From positions 62,001-126,000 of the forward strand of contig NZ_JANHDP010000001.1 of assembly GCF_024494695.1 (NCBI RefSeq): 64,000 nt of DNA. Reading direction: 5' to 3'. The stretch is from Natronoarchaeum rubrum. Lineage in GTDB: Archaea; Halobacteriota; Halobacteria; Halobacteriales; Natronoarchaeaceae. Both the position numbers and the translations under genes were made by a program. Positions 33,349 through 41,702 of the stretch are shown here, in pieces. The notes under the pieces were generated by a model. The model was not told where the DNA came from. It worked only from the letters and a program-made list of their open reading frames with translations, and made no database searches. Positions within the stretch are counted from its first letter, which is position 1, and each line of letters opens with the position of its first letter.

Positions 33349-33855
33349 TCACGAACCTCTTACCCACCGCTTGAACACCGACCACCCACCCAGGAGCATC
33401 AGGAACCCGCCGATCCCGGCGAACTTCAGCGGCGCGTTCGTCGTTTCCTTCAGAAGGAACGCGTCGCCCGGCGCGTCAGGATCGACGTACGCGGTGGTCG
33501 TCTCACCAACCGCGTACCCCTCCAGTTGTGACTCGGCGGCCGACTTGGTGTCGTAGTCCTTCGAAATCGACGCCGGAAACACGCTTCCGCCCGTGTACGT
33601 TTCGCTCTGGTAGGAGTACTCCAGGGTCACTTCGGGTTTGTAGTCGGGGGCGGCGCGTCGGTTCGAGACTGTGTCGATGTTCAGTTCGGTGACCGTGGCG
33701 TTCACCTCGACGGCGTTCTCCACGGCGTCGTTCTGCTCGACGTAGTCGTAGGCGCCGAAGCCGGCAATTGCGAGGCCGATGGCTACTGCGAGGACGCCGC
33801 CGAGGGCAGGATCGAGCTCTCTGCCGCCGATCGTGATCGCTGCGAGTGGAGCCAT
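33349..33855 (-). CDS. DUF3592-type membrane protein
   Basis: The 168-residue product has two membrane helices (about residues 17-37 and 140-158) flanking an extracytoplasmic beta domain with the DUF3592 pattern: VNATVTELNIDTVSNRR, PEVTLEYSYQSETYTGG and VGETTTAYVDPDAPGDAFLL. The function of the family is unknown. It is separated by 72 nt from the next minus-strand gene upstream and may be monocistronic. Confidence 0.8.
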   Translation of the reverse strand: MAPLAAITIGGRELDPALGGVLAVAIGLAIAGFGAYDYVEQNDAVENAVEVNATVTELNIDTVSNRRAAPDYKPEVTLEYSYQSETYTGGSVFPASISKDYDTKSAAESQLEGYAVGETTTAYVDPDAPGDAFLLKETTNAPLKFAGIGGFLMLLGGWSVFKRWVRGS

Positions 33856-33927
33856 GCCAGCGGTTCACGACACGTCGGTATTAAATGCAGCTTCCGGTCT
33901 CTGTCCGCGAAACTGGTCTCCACGCTC

Positions 33928-34569
33928 CTATCGGTCCTCCTCGACCCAATCGATCCGCCGTGCGAGCAGACGACTCAGCCCGTCGAAGTAGCCGGTGCCC
34001 CAGATCGCGACGATCGTCGCTCCGATAGCGTTAAACAGCAGGTCCAGCGCGATGTCGCTGGCGCCGAACTGTGCGAGGACGGCCTTGCCGCCGATCAGGG
34101 TCGCGAGCCCGCTGGACGCGAACTCGGCGATCTCCCAGAGGACGCCGATGGCGAGCACGAACAGGAGAATGAACACGCCCCGCAACCGCCCCGGGATCAC
34201 GACGCCGTCGTGGTCGGCCTCGATCGCGACGACGATGGCGTAGCCAGCGCCGGCGACGAGCGTCGCCGAGAGCGTGTGAGTCACCTGGTCGTACCAACCG
34301 AACATCGTGTACGGGCCGAGTGAGCCGATCGCGTGGAGGAATGCGGCGCTCGCGATCCACAGCGCGAGCCCGCCGCCCATCTCGTAGTCGTACTTACGTT
34401 CGAGCGCGCGTGGCAGGAACGTGATCGCCAGCGGGATGCCGGTGTTGATCACGAGGCCGAACTGTCGGGTGACCGCCGCGTACGCCACGATGACGGCGAG
34501 AATCGCTTGCATGGCGCGAACGACGATCCAGGCGACCGAGTCGACGCTGCGCCCGGCGACGGTTCTCAT
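33928..34569 (-). CDS. YjdF-like (DUF2238) polytopic membrane protein
   Basis: The 213-residue protein has about six helices and a central motif MFGWYDQVTHTLSATLVAGA followed by a GVLWEIAEFASSG segment, resembling the conserved Asp/His and Trp-Glu positions of the YjdF family. Function is unknown. Its start overlaps the stop of the upstream membrane-protein gene by 4 nt, so the two form a pair. Confidence 0.75.
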   Translation of the reverse strand: MRTVAGRSVDSVAWIVVRAMQAILAVIVAYAAVTRQFGLVINTGIPLAITFLPRALERKYDYEMGGGLALWIASAAFLHAIGSLGPYTMFGWYDQVTHTLSATLVAGAGYAIVVAIEADHDGVVIPGRLRGVFILLFVLAIGVLWEIAEFASSGLATLIGGKAVLAQFGASDIALDLLFNAIGATIVAIWGTGYFDGLSRLLARRIDWVEEDR

Positions 34570-35150
34570 GCGGTGTCACCGTCGGAAAACTCGTCGGCCT
34601 CGCTCCTGACGTACCTCCGGAAGTACAGTTCGAACAGCAGGCCAGCGCCCAGCCCGACCGCGGTCGCCAGGATCAGGTCCCACATCAGCCGCGTCTGCCC
34701 CGGAAGCGACGACGTTCCCAGCAACGCGTCCGCGACGTACTGCGCGATCGTCCAGAGGCTGGCGACGGCCATCGTCGTCACGACGACGAAGCCGACGGCG
34801 AACCGCGGCGTCATCGCCGCCGAGCTAAAGGAGTCGATCTCGACGGCGATCAGCAGCGACAGCGTCGCCACGGCGAGATACGTCGCGACCTGCGTGACGA
34901 CGCCGAGCGAGCGCCCGACCAGCGGCACCGCCGTCAGCGCCAGCACCTCCCAGGAGACCATCGTTCGCGCGTTACCGGCACGCAGCGGCGGTAGCACGGC
35001 GACCGCGCCCGTCGCGGTCGCCAGCCCGGCCCACAGGAGTTCGTCGCCGAGCAGGCTTTCGACCGCCGCGAACGCTACCAGCCCGACGATCCCCCACGAC
35101 AGCGCGGCGTTGACGCGCTCGTCGTCGATCACACCGGCGAGAGACGACAT
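34566..35150 (-). CDS. Haloarchaeal membrane protein, function unknown
   Basis: The 194-residue product has five to six hydrophobic helices with short charged loops (RVNAAL, RAGNART, EIDSFSS) and a cytoplasmic-type basic/acidic tail (YFRRYVRSEADEFSDGDT). I recognise no domain. It overlaps the YjdF-like gene by 4 nt, and both probably work together in the membrane. Confidence 0.72.
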   Translation of the reverse strand: MSSLAGVIDDERVNAALSWGIVGLVAFAAVESLLGDELLWAGLATATGAVAVLPPLRAGNARTMVSWEVLALTAVPLVGRSLGVVTQVATYLAVATLSLLIAVEIDSFSSAAMTPRFAVGFVVVTTMAVASLWTIAQYVADALLGTSSLPGQTRLMWDLILATAVGLGAGLLFELYFRRYVRSEADEFSDGDTA

Positions 35151-35297
35151 CGTCCGGAGTTTCCACGGCGGCGTCCGTAACCGTTGGCCCGTTGGATAGC
35201 TCGTTCCCCGGCCGGTCGGGTGGACCGTGCCCGACAGCGACGGCTGTCGGACGTAGCGACCCGCGAAAAGACCCGGGGACCGGCCCAGGATCGGACG

Positions 35298-36077
<780 letters not shown>

Positions 36078-36081
36078 GGTA

Positions 36082-36561
36082 TCACTCGAAATCGAGGTCC
36101 GTCGCGCCGACGAACGCGGAGTCGGCCCGAACGTCGACCAACTCCTCGCGCGCCACTGCGGGCCGCTCCGCGCCCTCGAACGCGACCGTTCTCTCTTGGG
36201 AAGATTCCGGAGCGCGTCCTAAATACTTTTCTTCACAGGCTCGGATCGTGCCGCTGACGCCCCGGACCCGCACCGCGATCTCGTCGCCGTCGATGGCGTC
36301 GAGGCAGGCCAGCGCGGCGCGGGCCTCGCCGACGTGGCCGTGCCGGGCGCGCACAATCGTCTCGCCGGTGCCGTCGGCGAAGTCGAAATCCAGCACCGTG
36401 AGATCGGCGTCGGCGCTGCCGGCGTCGCCCAGCAGGTTCTGGCCGGCGTACCACAGCTCGCGCTGGAAGTCGCCCCGGTCGATGTCGGCGTCGGGCCAGC
36501 CTTCGAGGCCGACCGCGAGGTAGCGCCAGCGCGGCCGGAGGTGCTTGGGGAGGTGTTTCAT
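36082..36561 (-). CDS. rnp2: Ribonuclease P protein component 2 (Rpp14/Pop5)
   Basis: The 159-residue protein begins MKHLPKHLRPRWRYLAVGLE, the Pop5 family start, and has the alpha-beta RNA-binding core ending with IAVRVRGVSGTIRACEEKYL. It pairs with Rpp30 (37219) to activate the archaeal RNase P RNA in tRNA 5' maturation. The C-terminal extension (about residues 118-159) is haloarchaeal. It overlaps the methyltransferase stop by 4 nt and precedes psmA. Confidence 0.93.
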   Translation of the reverse strand: MKHLPKHLRPRWRYLAVGLEGWPDADIDRGDFQRELWYAGQNLLGDAGSADADLTVLDFDFADGTGETIVRARHGHVGEARAALACLDAIDGDEIAVRVRGVSGTIRACEEKYLGRAPESSQERTVAFEGAERPAVAREELVDVRADSAFVGATDLDFE

Positions 36562-37235
36562 GCGGACTCTTGGTCGGCATCGTCGCGGGACGCGGCGTCG
36601 GTCGCCGCGGCGGCGTCGGCGTCGACCGCGCCGCCGGGCCGCTCGGCGACGAGCACGCCGACCTGCTCGTGAACCTGTTCGACCGCGGTGAGCGCGAAGC
36701 CGGCGTCCGTGAGCGCGTCGGCCAGCACGCCGACCGTCGCGGGATCGTCGACCTCTGGGCTGTAGAACGGCTCGGACGGATCGGCTTCGCCGAACAGCAT
36801 CACGTCGCCGAGGACGAACCGGGTCGGTTCGAGGGCGCCGATCGCCTCGATCGCCTCGCGCTTTTCCTCGTCCGAAAGGTGGTGCATCGCGAAGTTCGAG
36901 ACGACGACGTCGATATTCCGATCGACGCCGGGCTCGCGGAACCGCCCCTCCCCGAACTCGACGTTCTCGATCCCCCGATCGGCCGCCTTTTCGCGGGCCT
37001 GTTCCAGCATCCCCTCGCTGATGTCCCGGCCGACGACGAACTCCGCATCGTCGGCCAGCGCCAGCCCGATCGCGCCGGTGCCCGTCGCCAGGTCGAGCAC
37101 GACGTCGTCGGCCTCGGGCGCGGCGTGGCGGATCACCAGCTCCGCGCAGGCGCGGTACTCCTCGCTCTTCGAGTCGTCGTACTCCGCGGCCATCTCGTCG
37201 AAGCGGGCGGCGTGGTCCTCAAGAGTCTTCTTCAT
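36558..37235 (-). CDS. Class I SAM-dependent methyltransferase in the RNase P operon
   Basis: The 225-residue protein has a SAM-binding motif I VVLDLATGTGAIGLALAD (about residues 45-62), motif II GRDISEGMLEQAR and motif IV VVVSNFAMHHLSDEEKREAI. A low-complexity acidic tail ends the protein. It lies between rnp3 (17-nt overlap) and rnp2 (4-nt overlap). Such a methyltransferase is conserved in haloarchaeal RNase P operons; its substrate is unknown, though tRNA or an RNase P protein is suggested by context. The ATG at 37235 is chosen by the overlap geometry. Confidence 0.85.
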   Translation of the reverse strand: MKKTLEDHAARFDEMAAEYDDSKSEEYRACAELVIRHAAPEADDVVLDLATGTGAIGLALADDAEFVVGRDISEGMLEQAREKAADRGIENVEFGEGRFREPGVDRNIDVVVSNFAMHHLSDEEKREAIEAIGALEPTRFVLGDVMLFGEADPSEPFYSPEVDDPATVGVLADALTDAGFALTAVEQVHEQVGVLVAERPGGAVDADAAAATDAASRDDADQESA

Positions 37236-37923
37236 ACCGTCCACGTTCGACCCCCGGCTCAATGAACGTCTCGGACCGGATCTCGCGGGTGCGCTCGGCG
37301 ATTTTCCCCCACTCGCGCAGCCCCGCCTCGATCGCCTCGGGCTCGAACCCGATCACCTCGCCGACGGCCTGCAACTCTCTGGGCGCGCGCAACTGGAGGT
37401 GCGAGCGCGCGTCGGCGCTGACGACGAAGGGCGCGTCGCAGTGGTCGACGATCTCCCGGAGCTTCCGGAGCGCCTGAAGGGCCTGCACGCGCCGGCCGCC
37501 GGTCGCCCGCAGCACCCGCGAGAGGTCGAACTCGATCCGGACGCCGTTCTCGCGCGCGGCGTTGGCGAGCACGTGGTTGACGTCGCCGTCGCCCGCCATC
37601 GGGTGGGCCAGCACGTCGACGCGCTCCTGCTCGACGGCGAAGCGATTCAGCGCGTTCGTTCCGCCGTCGACGGCGACGACCGTCCGCTTCCCGCGGTAGT
37701 TGCCGACGGCACCGCTGGCCTGCTGTGGGTCGTCGGCGCGGATCTCGATGCCGTCGACGACGTCCACGCCCGTCGACTCGGCGACCGTCTCGGGGTCGTA
37801 GTCGGCCTTGGCGTCGCTGTGGTTGCGCACGACGACGCCGTCGTACCCCAGGTCGGCGGCCGTGCGGGCGAGTCGAGAGACCGTGGCGTCGCCGTCGGGC
37901 CGGGCGTGGACCGCCTCGTACAT
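37219..37923 (-). CDS. rnp3: Ribonuclease P protein component 3 (Rpp30)
   Basis: The 234-residue protein has the Rpp30 TIM-barrel-like pattern: MYEAVHARPDGDATVSRLAR, YDGVVVRNHSD, VDVVDGIEIRADDPQQASG, VDVLAHPMAGDGDVNHVLAN and IEFDLSRVLRATGGRRVQAL. It acts in tRNA 5' processing as partner of Pop5. It is the first gene of the operon rnp3-methyltransferase-rnp2-psmA on the minus strand. Confidence 0.93.
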   Translation of the reverse strand: MYEAVHARPDGDATVSRLARTAADLGYDGVVVRNHSDAKADYDPETVAESTGVDVVDGIEIRADDPQQASGAVGNYRGKRTVVAVDGGTNALNRFAVEQERVDVLAHPMAGDGDVNHVLANAARENGVRIEFDLSRVLRATGGRRVQALQALRKLREIVDHCDAPFVVSADARSHLQLRAPRELQAVGEVIGFEPEAIEAGLREWGKIAERTREIRSETFIEPGVERGRYEEDS

Positions 37924-38007
37924 ACCAGTACCAGCCTCGCCGCGGGTCTTTGCAGTTACGTTCCGGAAAATGGCGTGCGCTCTGTCGGCGGTGCCGGTCG
38001 GGTCGGG

Positions 38008-38163
38008 TCAGTGCGGGGAGAACCCGTCGATCACTTCCCCGCAGTCGGGACAGGAGACCAGCTCCGGTCCGGTGCTCTTTCGCCCGGGCGTGGCGTCACC
38101 GCGGGTGCGCCTGCGGCTTGCGGTTCCAATCAGGTCGGAGTCGCAGTACGGACAGTTTTGCAT
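38008..38163 (-). CDS. Small double-CxxC zinc protein
   Basis: The 51-residue ORF from the ATG at 38163 reads MQNCPYCDSDLIGTASRRRT and later VSCPDCGEVIDGFSPH. The two CPxC knuckles are spaced like a single zinc ribbon. Haloarchaea encode many such micro-proteins, some of which affect biofilm or stress behaviour in Haloferax. The role here is unknown. It is isolated between rnp3 and the RNA-binding gene. Confidence 0.68.
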   Translation of the reverse strand: MQNCPYCDSDLIGTASRRRTRGDATPGRKSTGPELVSCPDCGEVIDGFSPH

Positions 38164-38282
38164 GATACTCACCCACGCGGATCGTGGTAACGATTCGCAA
38201 GTCGACAGCCCGCACAATAAGCCTTGTGTCGGACTGGCACAGGGGTCAGAAACGTTGGGTGGCCGTCCGCTCCGGTTCGGCG

Positions 38283-38723
38283 TTAGTATTCGCCTTCGCG
38301 GACGTTCTCGAACGCCTCGCGCGCGTTTTCGACGGCCGCTTCCTGCTTCGCGGGGTAGGCCTCGACCTTCGCGCGGAGGGTGATCCCCTCGCCGAGTTCG
38401 GAGCGCCCGTTGAACGCCGCCTGCTTGTCGAGCCGCAAGAATAGCGAGCAGTTCTCGTCGACTCGCTCGTCGAGTTCGTCCATCACGCGGTCGATCTGGT
38501 CGAGCTCGGCGACCTGACCGAGCACGTGGCGCATCTCGTCGGCGGTCTCGACGCGCGCCGAGAGCACGACGATCCGGTCGCCGTGGTGGCCCTCCGTGGG
38601 GGCGACTTCGATTTCGAACTCCTCGGGGAGGTAGTGACGGAGCGCCGCCTCGACGCGTTTGTCGTCCTCGGTGGCGTAGCAGAACGTTCGCAGGTCGACG
38701 TAGTGGAACGGGACGCTCGGCAT
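38283..38723 (-). CDS. COG1325-type RNA-binding protein (exosome-operon-like)
   Basis: The 146-residue protein begins MPSVPFHYVDLRTFCYATED and contains EVAPTEGHHGDRIVVLSARV and LFLRLDKQAAFNGRSELGEG, matching the archaeal RNA-binding/exosome-associated family COG1325. It is thought to bind RNA; direct biochemical data are scarce. It starts 8 nt after the DUF1918 gene stop, so the two are cotranscribed. Confidence 0.85.
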   Translation of the reverse strand: MPSVPFHYVDLRTFCYATEDDKRVEAALRHYLPEEFEIEVAPTEGHHGDRIVVLSARVETADEMRHVLGQVAELDQIDRVMDELDERVDENCSLFLRLDKQAAFNGRSELGEGITLRAKVEAYPAKQEAAVENAREAFENVREGEY

Positions 38724-38731
38724 CTGGGCGG

Positions 38732-38911
38732 TTATTCGGCGGCTTCCAGGTTGTCCTCGGGCACGCCGGTCTCCTGACCCTCCTCGAAGCTGACGGTGTA
38801 GGTCTCGTCGCCGAACATCGTCTCCATGACCTGCTTGATCGTCCCCTCCTCGCCGTCGTAGTCGCTGTGCTCGTCGTGCAGGATGACGCTGTCGTCTTCT
38901 TCGAAGCTCAT
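38732..38911 (-). CDS. DUF1918-like small protein
   Basis: This 59-residue acidic protein (MSFEEDDSVILHDEHSDYDG, then TIKQVMETMFGDETYTVSFE and EGQETGVPEDNLEAAE) resembles the haloarchaeal DUF1918 family, which has a small SH3-like beta barrel. Its function is unknown. The ATG at 38911 follows an A-rich box region at about 38932-38945, and the gene is upstream of and close to the RNA-binding gene. Confidence 0.82.
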   Translation of the reverse strand: MSFEEDDSVILHDEHSDYDGEEGTIKQVMETMFGDETYTVSFEEGQETGVPEDNLEAAE

Positions 38912-39039
38912 GGCTCGTCGTTCCCTTTCTGCCTGTAAAAAGGGACTGATTTGCCCGACCGGTTCTAGGAACAACGGAGACGTTCGATCACGGGAGGGCC
39001 GGCTTCGGTTCGGACTTTGTAGTAGCCGCCTCGGCTACC

Positions 39040-39640
39040 GGTGAGACCACTACGAAAGCCCTCGGCCCTAGCAGTTGCAACTTCGACGAAGAACACCACG
39101 AAAGCCCTCGGCCCGCTCGCGCGTTCTCAAGCGGATATCCTCGCTCCGCTCGGATAGAGCCGCTTGAGAACGCGCGACCGAGCCTCGCCCTTTCATTCCA
39201 CCAGGAACATGCACACACACCTGCCCTTCCCCGTTGGCGCGCCACAGGGGCGCGCCGGGCCGTGCGGCTGCGGTGGCGCGCGCTGTCGAGTCCCTGTGAC
39301 GAGACAGCGCCGTGCGAGGGACGACTGAAGGAGCGGAGCGACTGAAGGAGTCGGTTGGGGAGGCCGAGGTTGCGGTCGGGTGGGACTGAAAGGGGCCGCG
39401 CGCTCGATCCGGAGAGGCGACGCAAGGACCGCAACGAAGTGAGGAGCGTGGTTCGAAAGAGCGCGGAGCGCTCTTTCGTCATCCCGAAAATCTCTGATTT
39501 TCGGAGACAGCGAGCCGCAACCGGTCGAGCGCGGCGGGGGCTTTCGTGGTGTTGTCGTCCAGTACAGTTCCAGAAAGCGCGGCGGGGGCTTTCGACGAGT
39601 CGTAGACAGCAACTGCTCTTCAAGAAAGCGCGCGTCCGGC
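39040..39640. repeat. Hairpin-rich non-coding element with repeated, inverted ends
   Basis: The left end has two copies of acgaaagccctcggccc (39051 and 39098 region). The right end has two copies of gcgcggcgggggctttcg (about 39530 and 39578), which are imperfect inverted counterparts of the left copies. Inside are perfect hairpins: gcgcgttctcaagcgg (39119-39134) with ccgcttgagaacgcgc (39160-39175); cgaaagagcgc/gcgctctttcg (about 39453-39479); ccgaaaatc/gattttcgg (39484-39504); and ggcgcgcc/ggcgcgcc (about 39236-39257). No ORF in it shows protein-like composition. The sequence resembles a repeat I believe recurs in haloarchaeal genomes; function unknown. Confidence 0.7.
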
Positions 39641-39691
39641 ATCCACTCCACCTAACCACTTTCTCCGGAAGCGTCGTACCACGATCCGAGA

Positions 39692-40252
39692 ATGCCCACC
39701 GACTACGACACCGGCTGGGAGTACGAGTCGGAGTTCGCCGACGCCCTCGCCGCGGTCCCCGACGACCAGTTCGACCCAGACCGCTTCGTCGGCGGCGCGG
39801 GCCCGCTCGACGCCGACGCGATGCTGGTCGGGGAGGCGCCGGGCGCCCAGGAGATCGAGCAGGGCGCGCCGTTCGTCGGGCAGGCGGGCCAACAGCTCGA
39901 CCGTGCGCTCGACGCCGTCGGACACGACCGCGACGAGCTCTACATCAGCAACGTCGTCAAGGTGCGATCGCCCGAAAATCGCGACCCGCACGTCGACGAG
40001 ATCGAGGCGTGGGCGCCCGTACTCGACGCCGAGATCGAGCGCGTCGATCCCGCGGTCCTCGTTCCGCTCGGCAGTTTCGCCGCCCGCGAACTCCTCGACA
40101 CCGACGAGACGATCACCGACCTCCACGGGCGCGAGTTCGAGGTAGACGGCCGAACGGTCGTCCCCTGCTTTCATCCCGCCGCGGCGCTGTACGACCGCAG
40201 CAAAGCCGAGCCGATCGAGGACGCCCTCGCGACGGCGCTGGAGCGGGGCTGA
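39692..40252 (+). CDS. Family 4-like uracil-DNA glycosylase without Fe-S cysteines
   Basis: The 186-residue protein has the family 4 motif A AMLVGEAPGAQEIEQGAPFV and GQAGQQLDRAL, and motif B CFHPAAALY. In family 4 enzymes four cysteines bind a 4Fe-4S cluster: two near the N-terminus, and two in segments like NVVKCRPPxNRxP and EIxAC. Here the N-terminus has no Cys and the equivalents read NVVKVRSPENRDP and EIEAWAPVL. It may be an active glycosylase with a different stabilisation or a diverged relative. The gene follows the structured element by about 50 nt. Confidence 0.85.
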   Translation: MPTDYDTGWEYESEFADALAAVPDDQFDPDRFVGGAGPLDADAMLVGEAPGAQEIEQGAPFVGQAGQQLDRALDAVGHDRDELYISNVVKVRSPENRDPHVDEIEAWAPVLDAEIERVDPAVLVPLGSFAARELLDTDETITDLHGREFEVDGRTVVPCFHPAAALYDRSKAEPIEDALATALERG

Positions 40253-40258
40253 GCCGAT

Positions 40259-40843
40259 TCAGCGTCGCGGCGGCGGCTCGGCTTCGACCGGCTCTCTCGT
40301 GTACGCCGGATACGTCCCCTGATAGCCCGCCGCTCGCCCGATCGCTCCGAGCAGCGCCGTCGCGGGACGCCGAAGCGGATCCGGCCCCAGTTCGAACGCT
40401 ATCTCCTCGGCGAACTCGTCGGCCAGCACCGCGAACTGGAGCGTCGAGGGGCGTCCGTCTGCGTCGGTCTCGCCGTCGCGGGCCAGCCCGAACGTCGTCT
40501 CGAAGAACTCCTCGGTCCGGAGCGCGGGGTCGAGTTCGACCACGGTGCGCACCGGCTCGGGGCCGACGTTCCAGACGTAGTGCGGCGTCTCGGCCGGGAT
40601 CAGGAGCGTCTGGCCCGTCAACACCGTTCCCTCCTCGCCGCCCACGCGGGCCGACAGCACCCCCGACCGGACCTCGATCCGCTCGCGCTGGCGCGGGTGC
40701 GAGTGGGGCGCGATGGCTGCCCCGCCGGCCTCGATGTCGTACTCGAACCGGAGTCGGTCGCCGTCCGTTTCGTCGGCCGTTTCGAGAAACGTCACGTGCT
40801 CGCCGGTCTTCGGATTGTCGATGGTCGTGCCTGAACGTGCCAC
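40259..40843 (-). CDS. Cupin-domain protein
   Basis: From the GTG at 40843 the 194-residue protein reads MARSGTTIDNPKTGEHVTFL. The cupin core (about residues 30-110) shows GGAAIAPHSHPRQRERIEVR (metal-ligand His and Glu positions) and LIPAETPHYVWNVG (second cupin motif His). The C-terminal half is helical and contains LGAIGRAAGYQGTYPAYTRE. Substrate is unknown. Upstream in-frame codons overlap bolA and are not coding in style. It converges on the UDG gene with 6 nt between stops. Confidence 0.82.
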   Translation of the reverse strand: MARSGTTIDNPKTGEHVTFLETADETDGDRLRFEYDIEAGGAAIAPHSHPRQRERIEVRSGVLSARVGGEEGTVLTGQTLLIPAETPHYVWNVGPEPVRTVVELDPALRTEEFFETTFGLARDGETDADGRPSTLQFAVLADEFAEEIAFELGPDPLRRPATALLGAIGRAAGYQGTYPAYTREPVEAEPPPRR

Positions 40844-40949
40844 GAGTGATCCCCGGGCGGGCCTACCACGCCCCGCCGGTTGAGCGTTGGCGTCCCTACG
40901 ACAGTGCCGAGTGGGCAACGTTTTCCCACCGGACCGCCTTCCCTCGCGC

Positions 40950-41195
40950 ATGGATCTGGAGGAGATCGAGAGCCTGATCGAAGCCGAACTCCCCGACGCC
41001 GACGCCGAGGTCACCCAGCCCCGCGGGCCCGAGGACGAGGACCACCTCGCCGCGCTGGTCGTCTCGCCGGCGTTCGAGGGCAAGTCGCTGGTCGAACAGC
41101 ACGAACTCGTCTACGACGCGCTGGGCGATCGGATGACGACGGATATCCACGCGATGGAGCTGAAAACGTACGCGCCAGAGGAGTACGACGGCTGA
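40950..41195 (+). CDS. BolA family protein
   Basis: The 81-residue product has the BolA layout: MDLEEIESLIEAELPDADAE, DHLAALVVSPAFEGKSLVEQ then HELVYDALGDRMTTDIHAME. The conserved His near the C-terminus that binds Fe-S with a glutaredoxin is present (TDIHAMELKTY). BolA acts with monothiol glutaredoxins in iron-sulfur trafficking or iron sensing. A CGFS glutaredoxin is encoded 105 nt downstream, supporting that partnership. The ATG at 40950 gives the family length. Confidence 0.9.
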   Translation: MDLEEIESLIEAELPDADAEVTQPRGPEDEDHLAALVVSPAFEGKSLVEQHELVYDALGDRMTTDIHAMELKTYAPEEYDG

Positions 41196-41300
41196 TCCGG
41201 TCGACCGGTGATCTCTCGGCGTCGCGACGCCGGCGCGGCCGCGGCGTCCGCGCCACGCGCGTGCGGTAGGCATTTCCCCCGCCGGGCACCACTAGAACCC

Positions 41301-41642
41301 ATGGCATTCGAACCCGAGTCAGAGCTCTCGCCCGAGGAAGTACAGGAGCGCGTCGACGACGCCATCGCCGACAACGAGGTCGTCCTGTTCATGAAGGGCA
41401 ACGAGCTGATGCCCCAGTGTGGCTTCTCGGACCGCGCGCTGACGCTGATCAAGCAGCACCGCGAGGAGTACGAGACCGTCGACGTGCTCGACGCGCTCGA
41501 CGCCCACCGCGACGCCCTCGAAGGCCACAGCGGCTGGGAGACGATCCCCCAGACGTTCGTCGACGGCGAGTTCGTCGGCGGCAGCGACATCCTCGCGGAA
41601 CTCGACGAGCGCGGCGAGCTCGGCGAGAAATTGAACGCCTGA
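41301..41642 (+). CDS. Monothiol CGFS glutaredoxin (Grx4/5 type)
   Basis: The 113-residue protein has the monothiol glutaredoxin signature: VVLFMKGNELMPQCGFSDRA (CGFS active site), then ETIPQTFVDGEFVGGSDIL (TIPQ and GG-D GSH-binding positions). These proteins bind 2Fe-2S clusters with a thiol cofactor; haloarchaea would supply gamma-glutamylcysteine (see gshA at 30341). It neighbours bolA, a pairing seen widely. The ATG at 41301 excludes an Arg/Ala-rich extension. Confidence 0.93.
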   Translation: MAFEPESELSPEEVQERVDDAIADNEVVLFMKGNELMPQCGFSDRALTLIKQHREEYETVDVLDALDAHRDALEGHSGWETIPQTFVDGEFVGGSDILAELDERGELGEKLNA

Positions 41643-41668
41643 GTCGGCGCACGCAAGCCCCACCGGAG

Positions 41669-41680
41669 TAATATTTTTAC
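41669..41680 (+). promoter_or_regulatory. TATA-like box of the methyltransferase gene at 41703
   Basis: The AT-rich box taatatttttac lies 22 nt before the ATG, the strongest TATA-like element in this stretch, and predicts a leaderless message. Confidence 0.7.
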
Positions 41681-41702
41681 ACCGACCATCTGTCCGTAGC
41701 GT

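Noticed and set aside
39040..39640. Possible CRISPR array because of repeated motifs
   Set aside because: Only two copies per end, unequal copies, inverted orientation at the other end and no cas gene nearby.
38988..39659. Minus-strand ORFs inside the hairpin-rich element
   Set aside because: Their codons consist largely of the repeats and hairpins (Arg/Ser/Pro runs), with no start signal or protein-like composition.
39355..40977. Long plus-strand ORF across the structured element and the UDG gene
   Set aside because: Arg/Pro-rich with no domain, and it runs in a different frame through the well-supported glycosylase gene.
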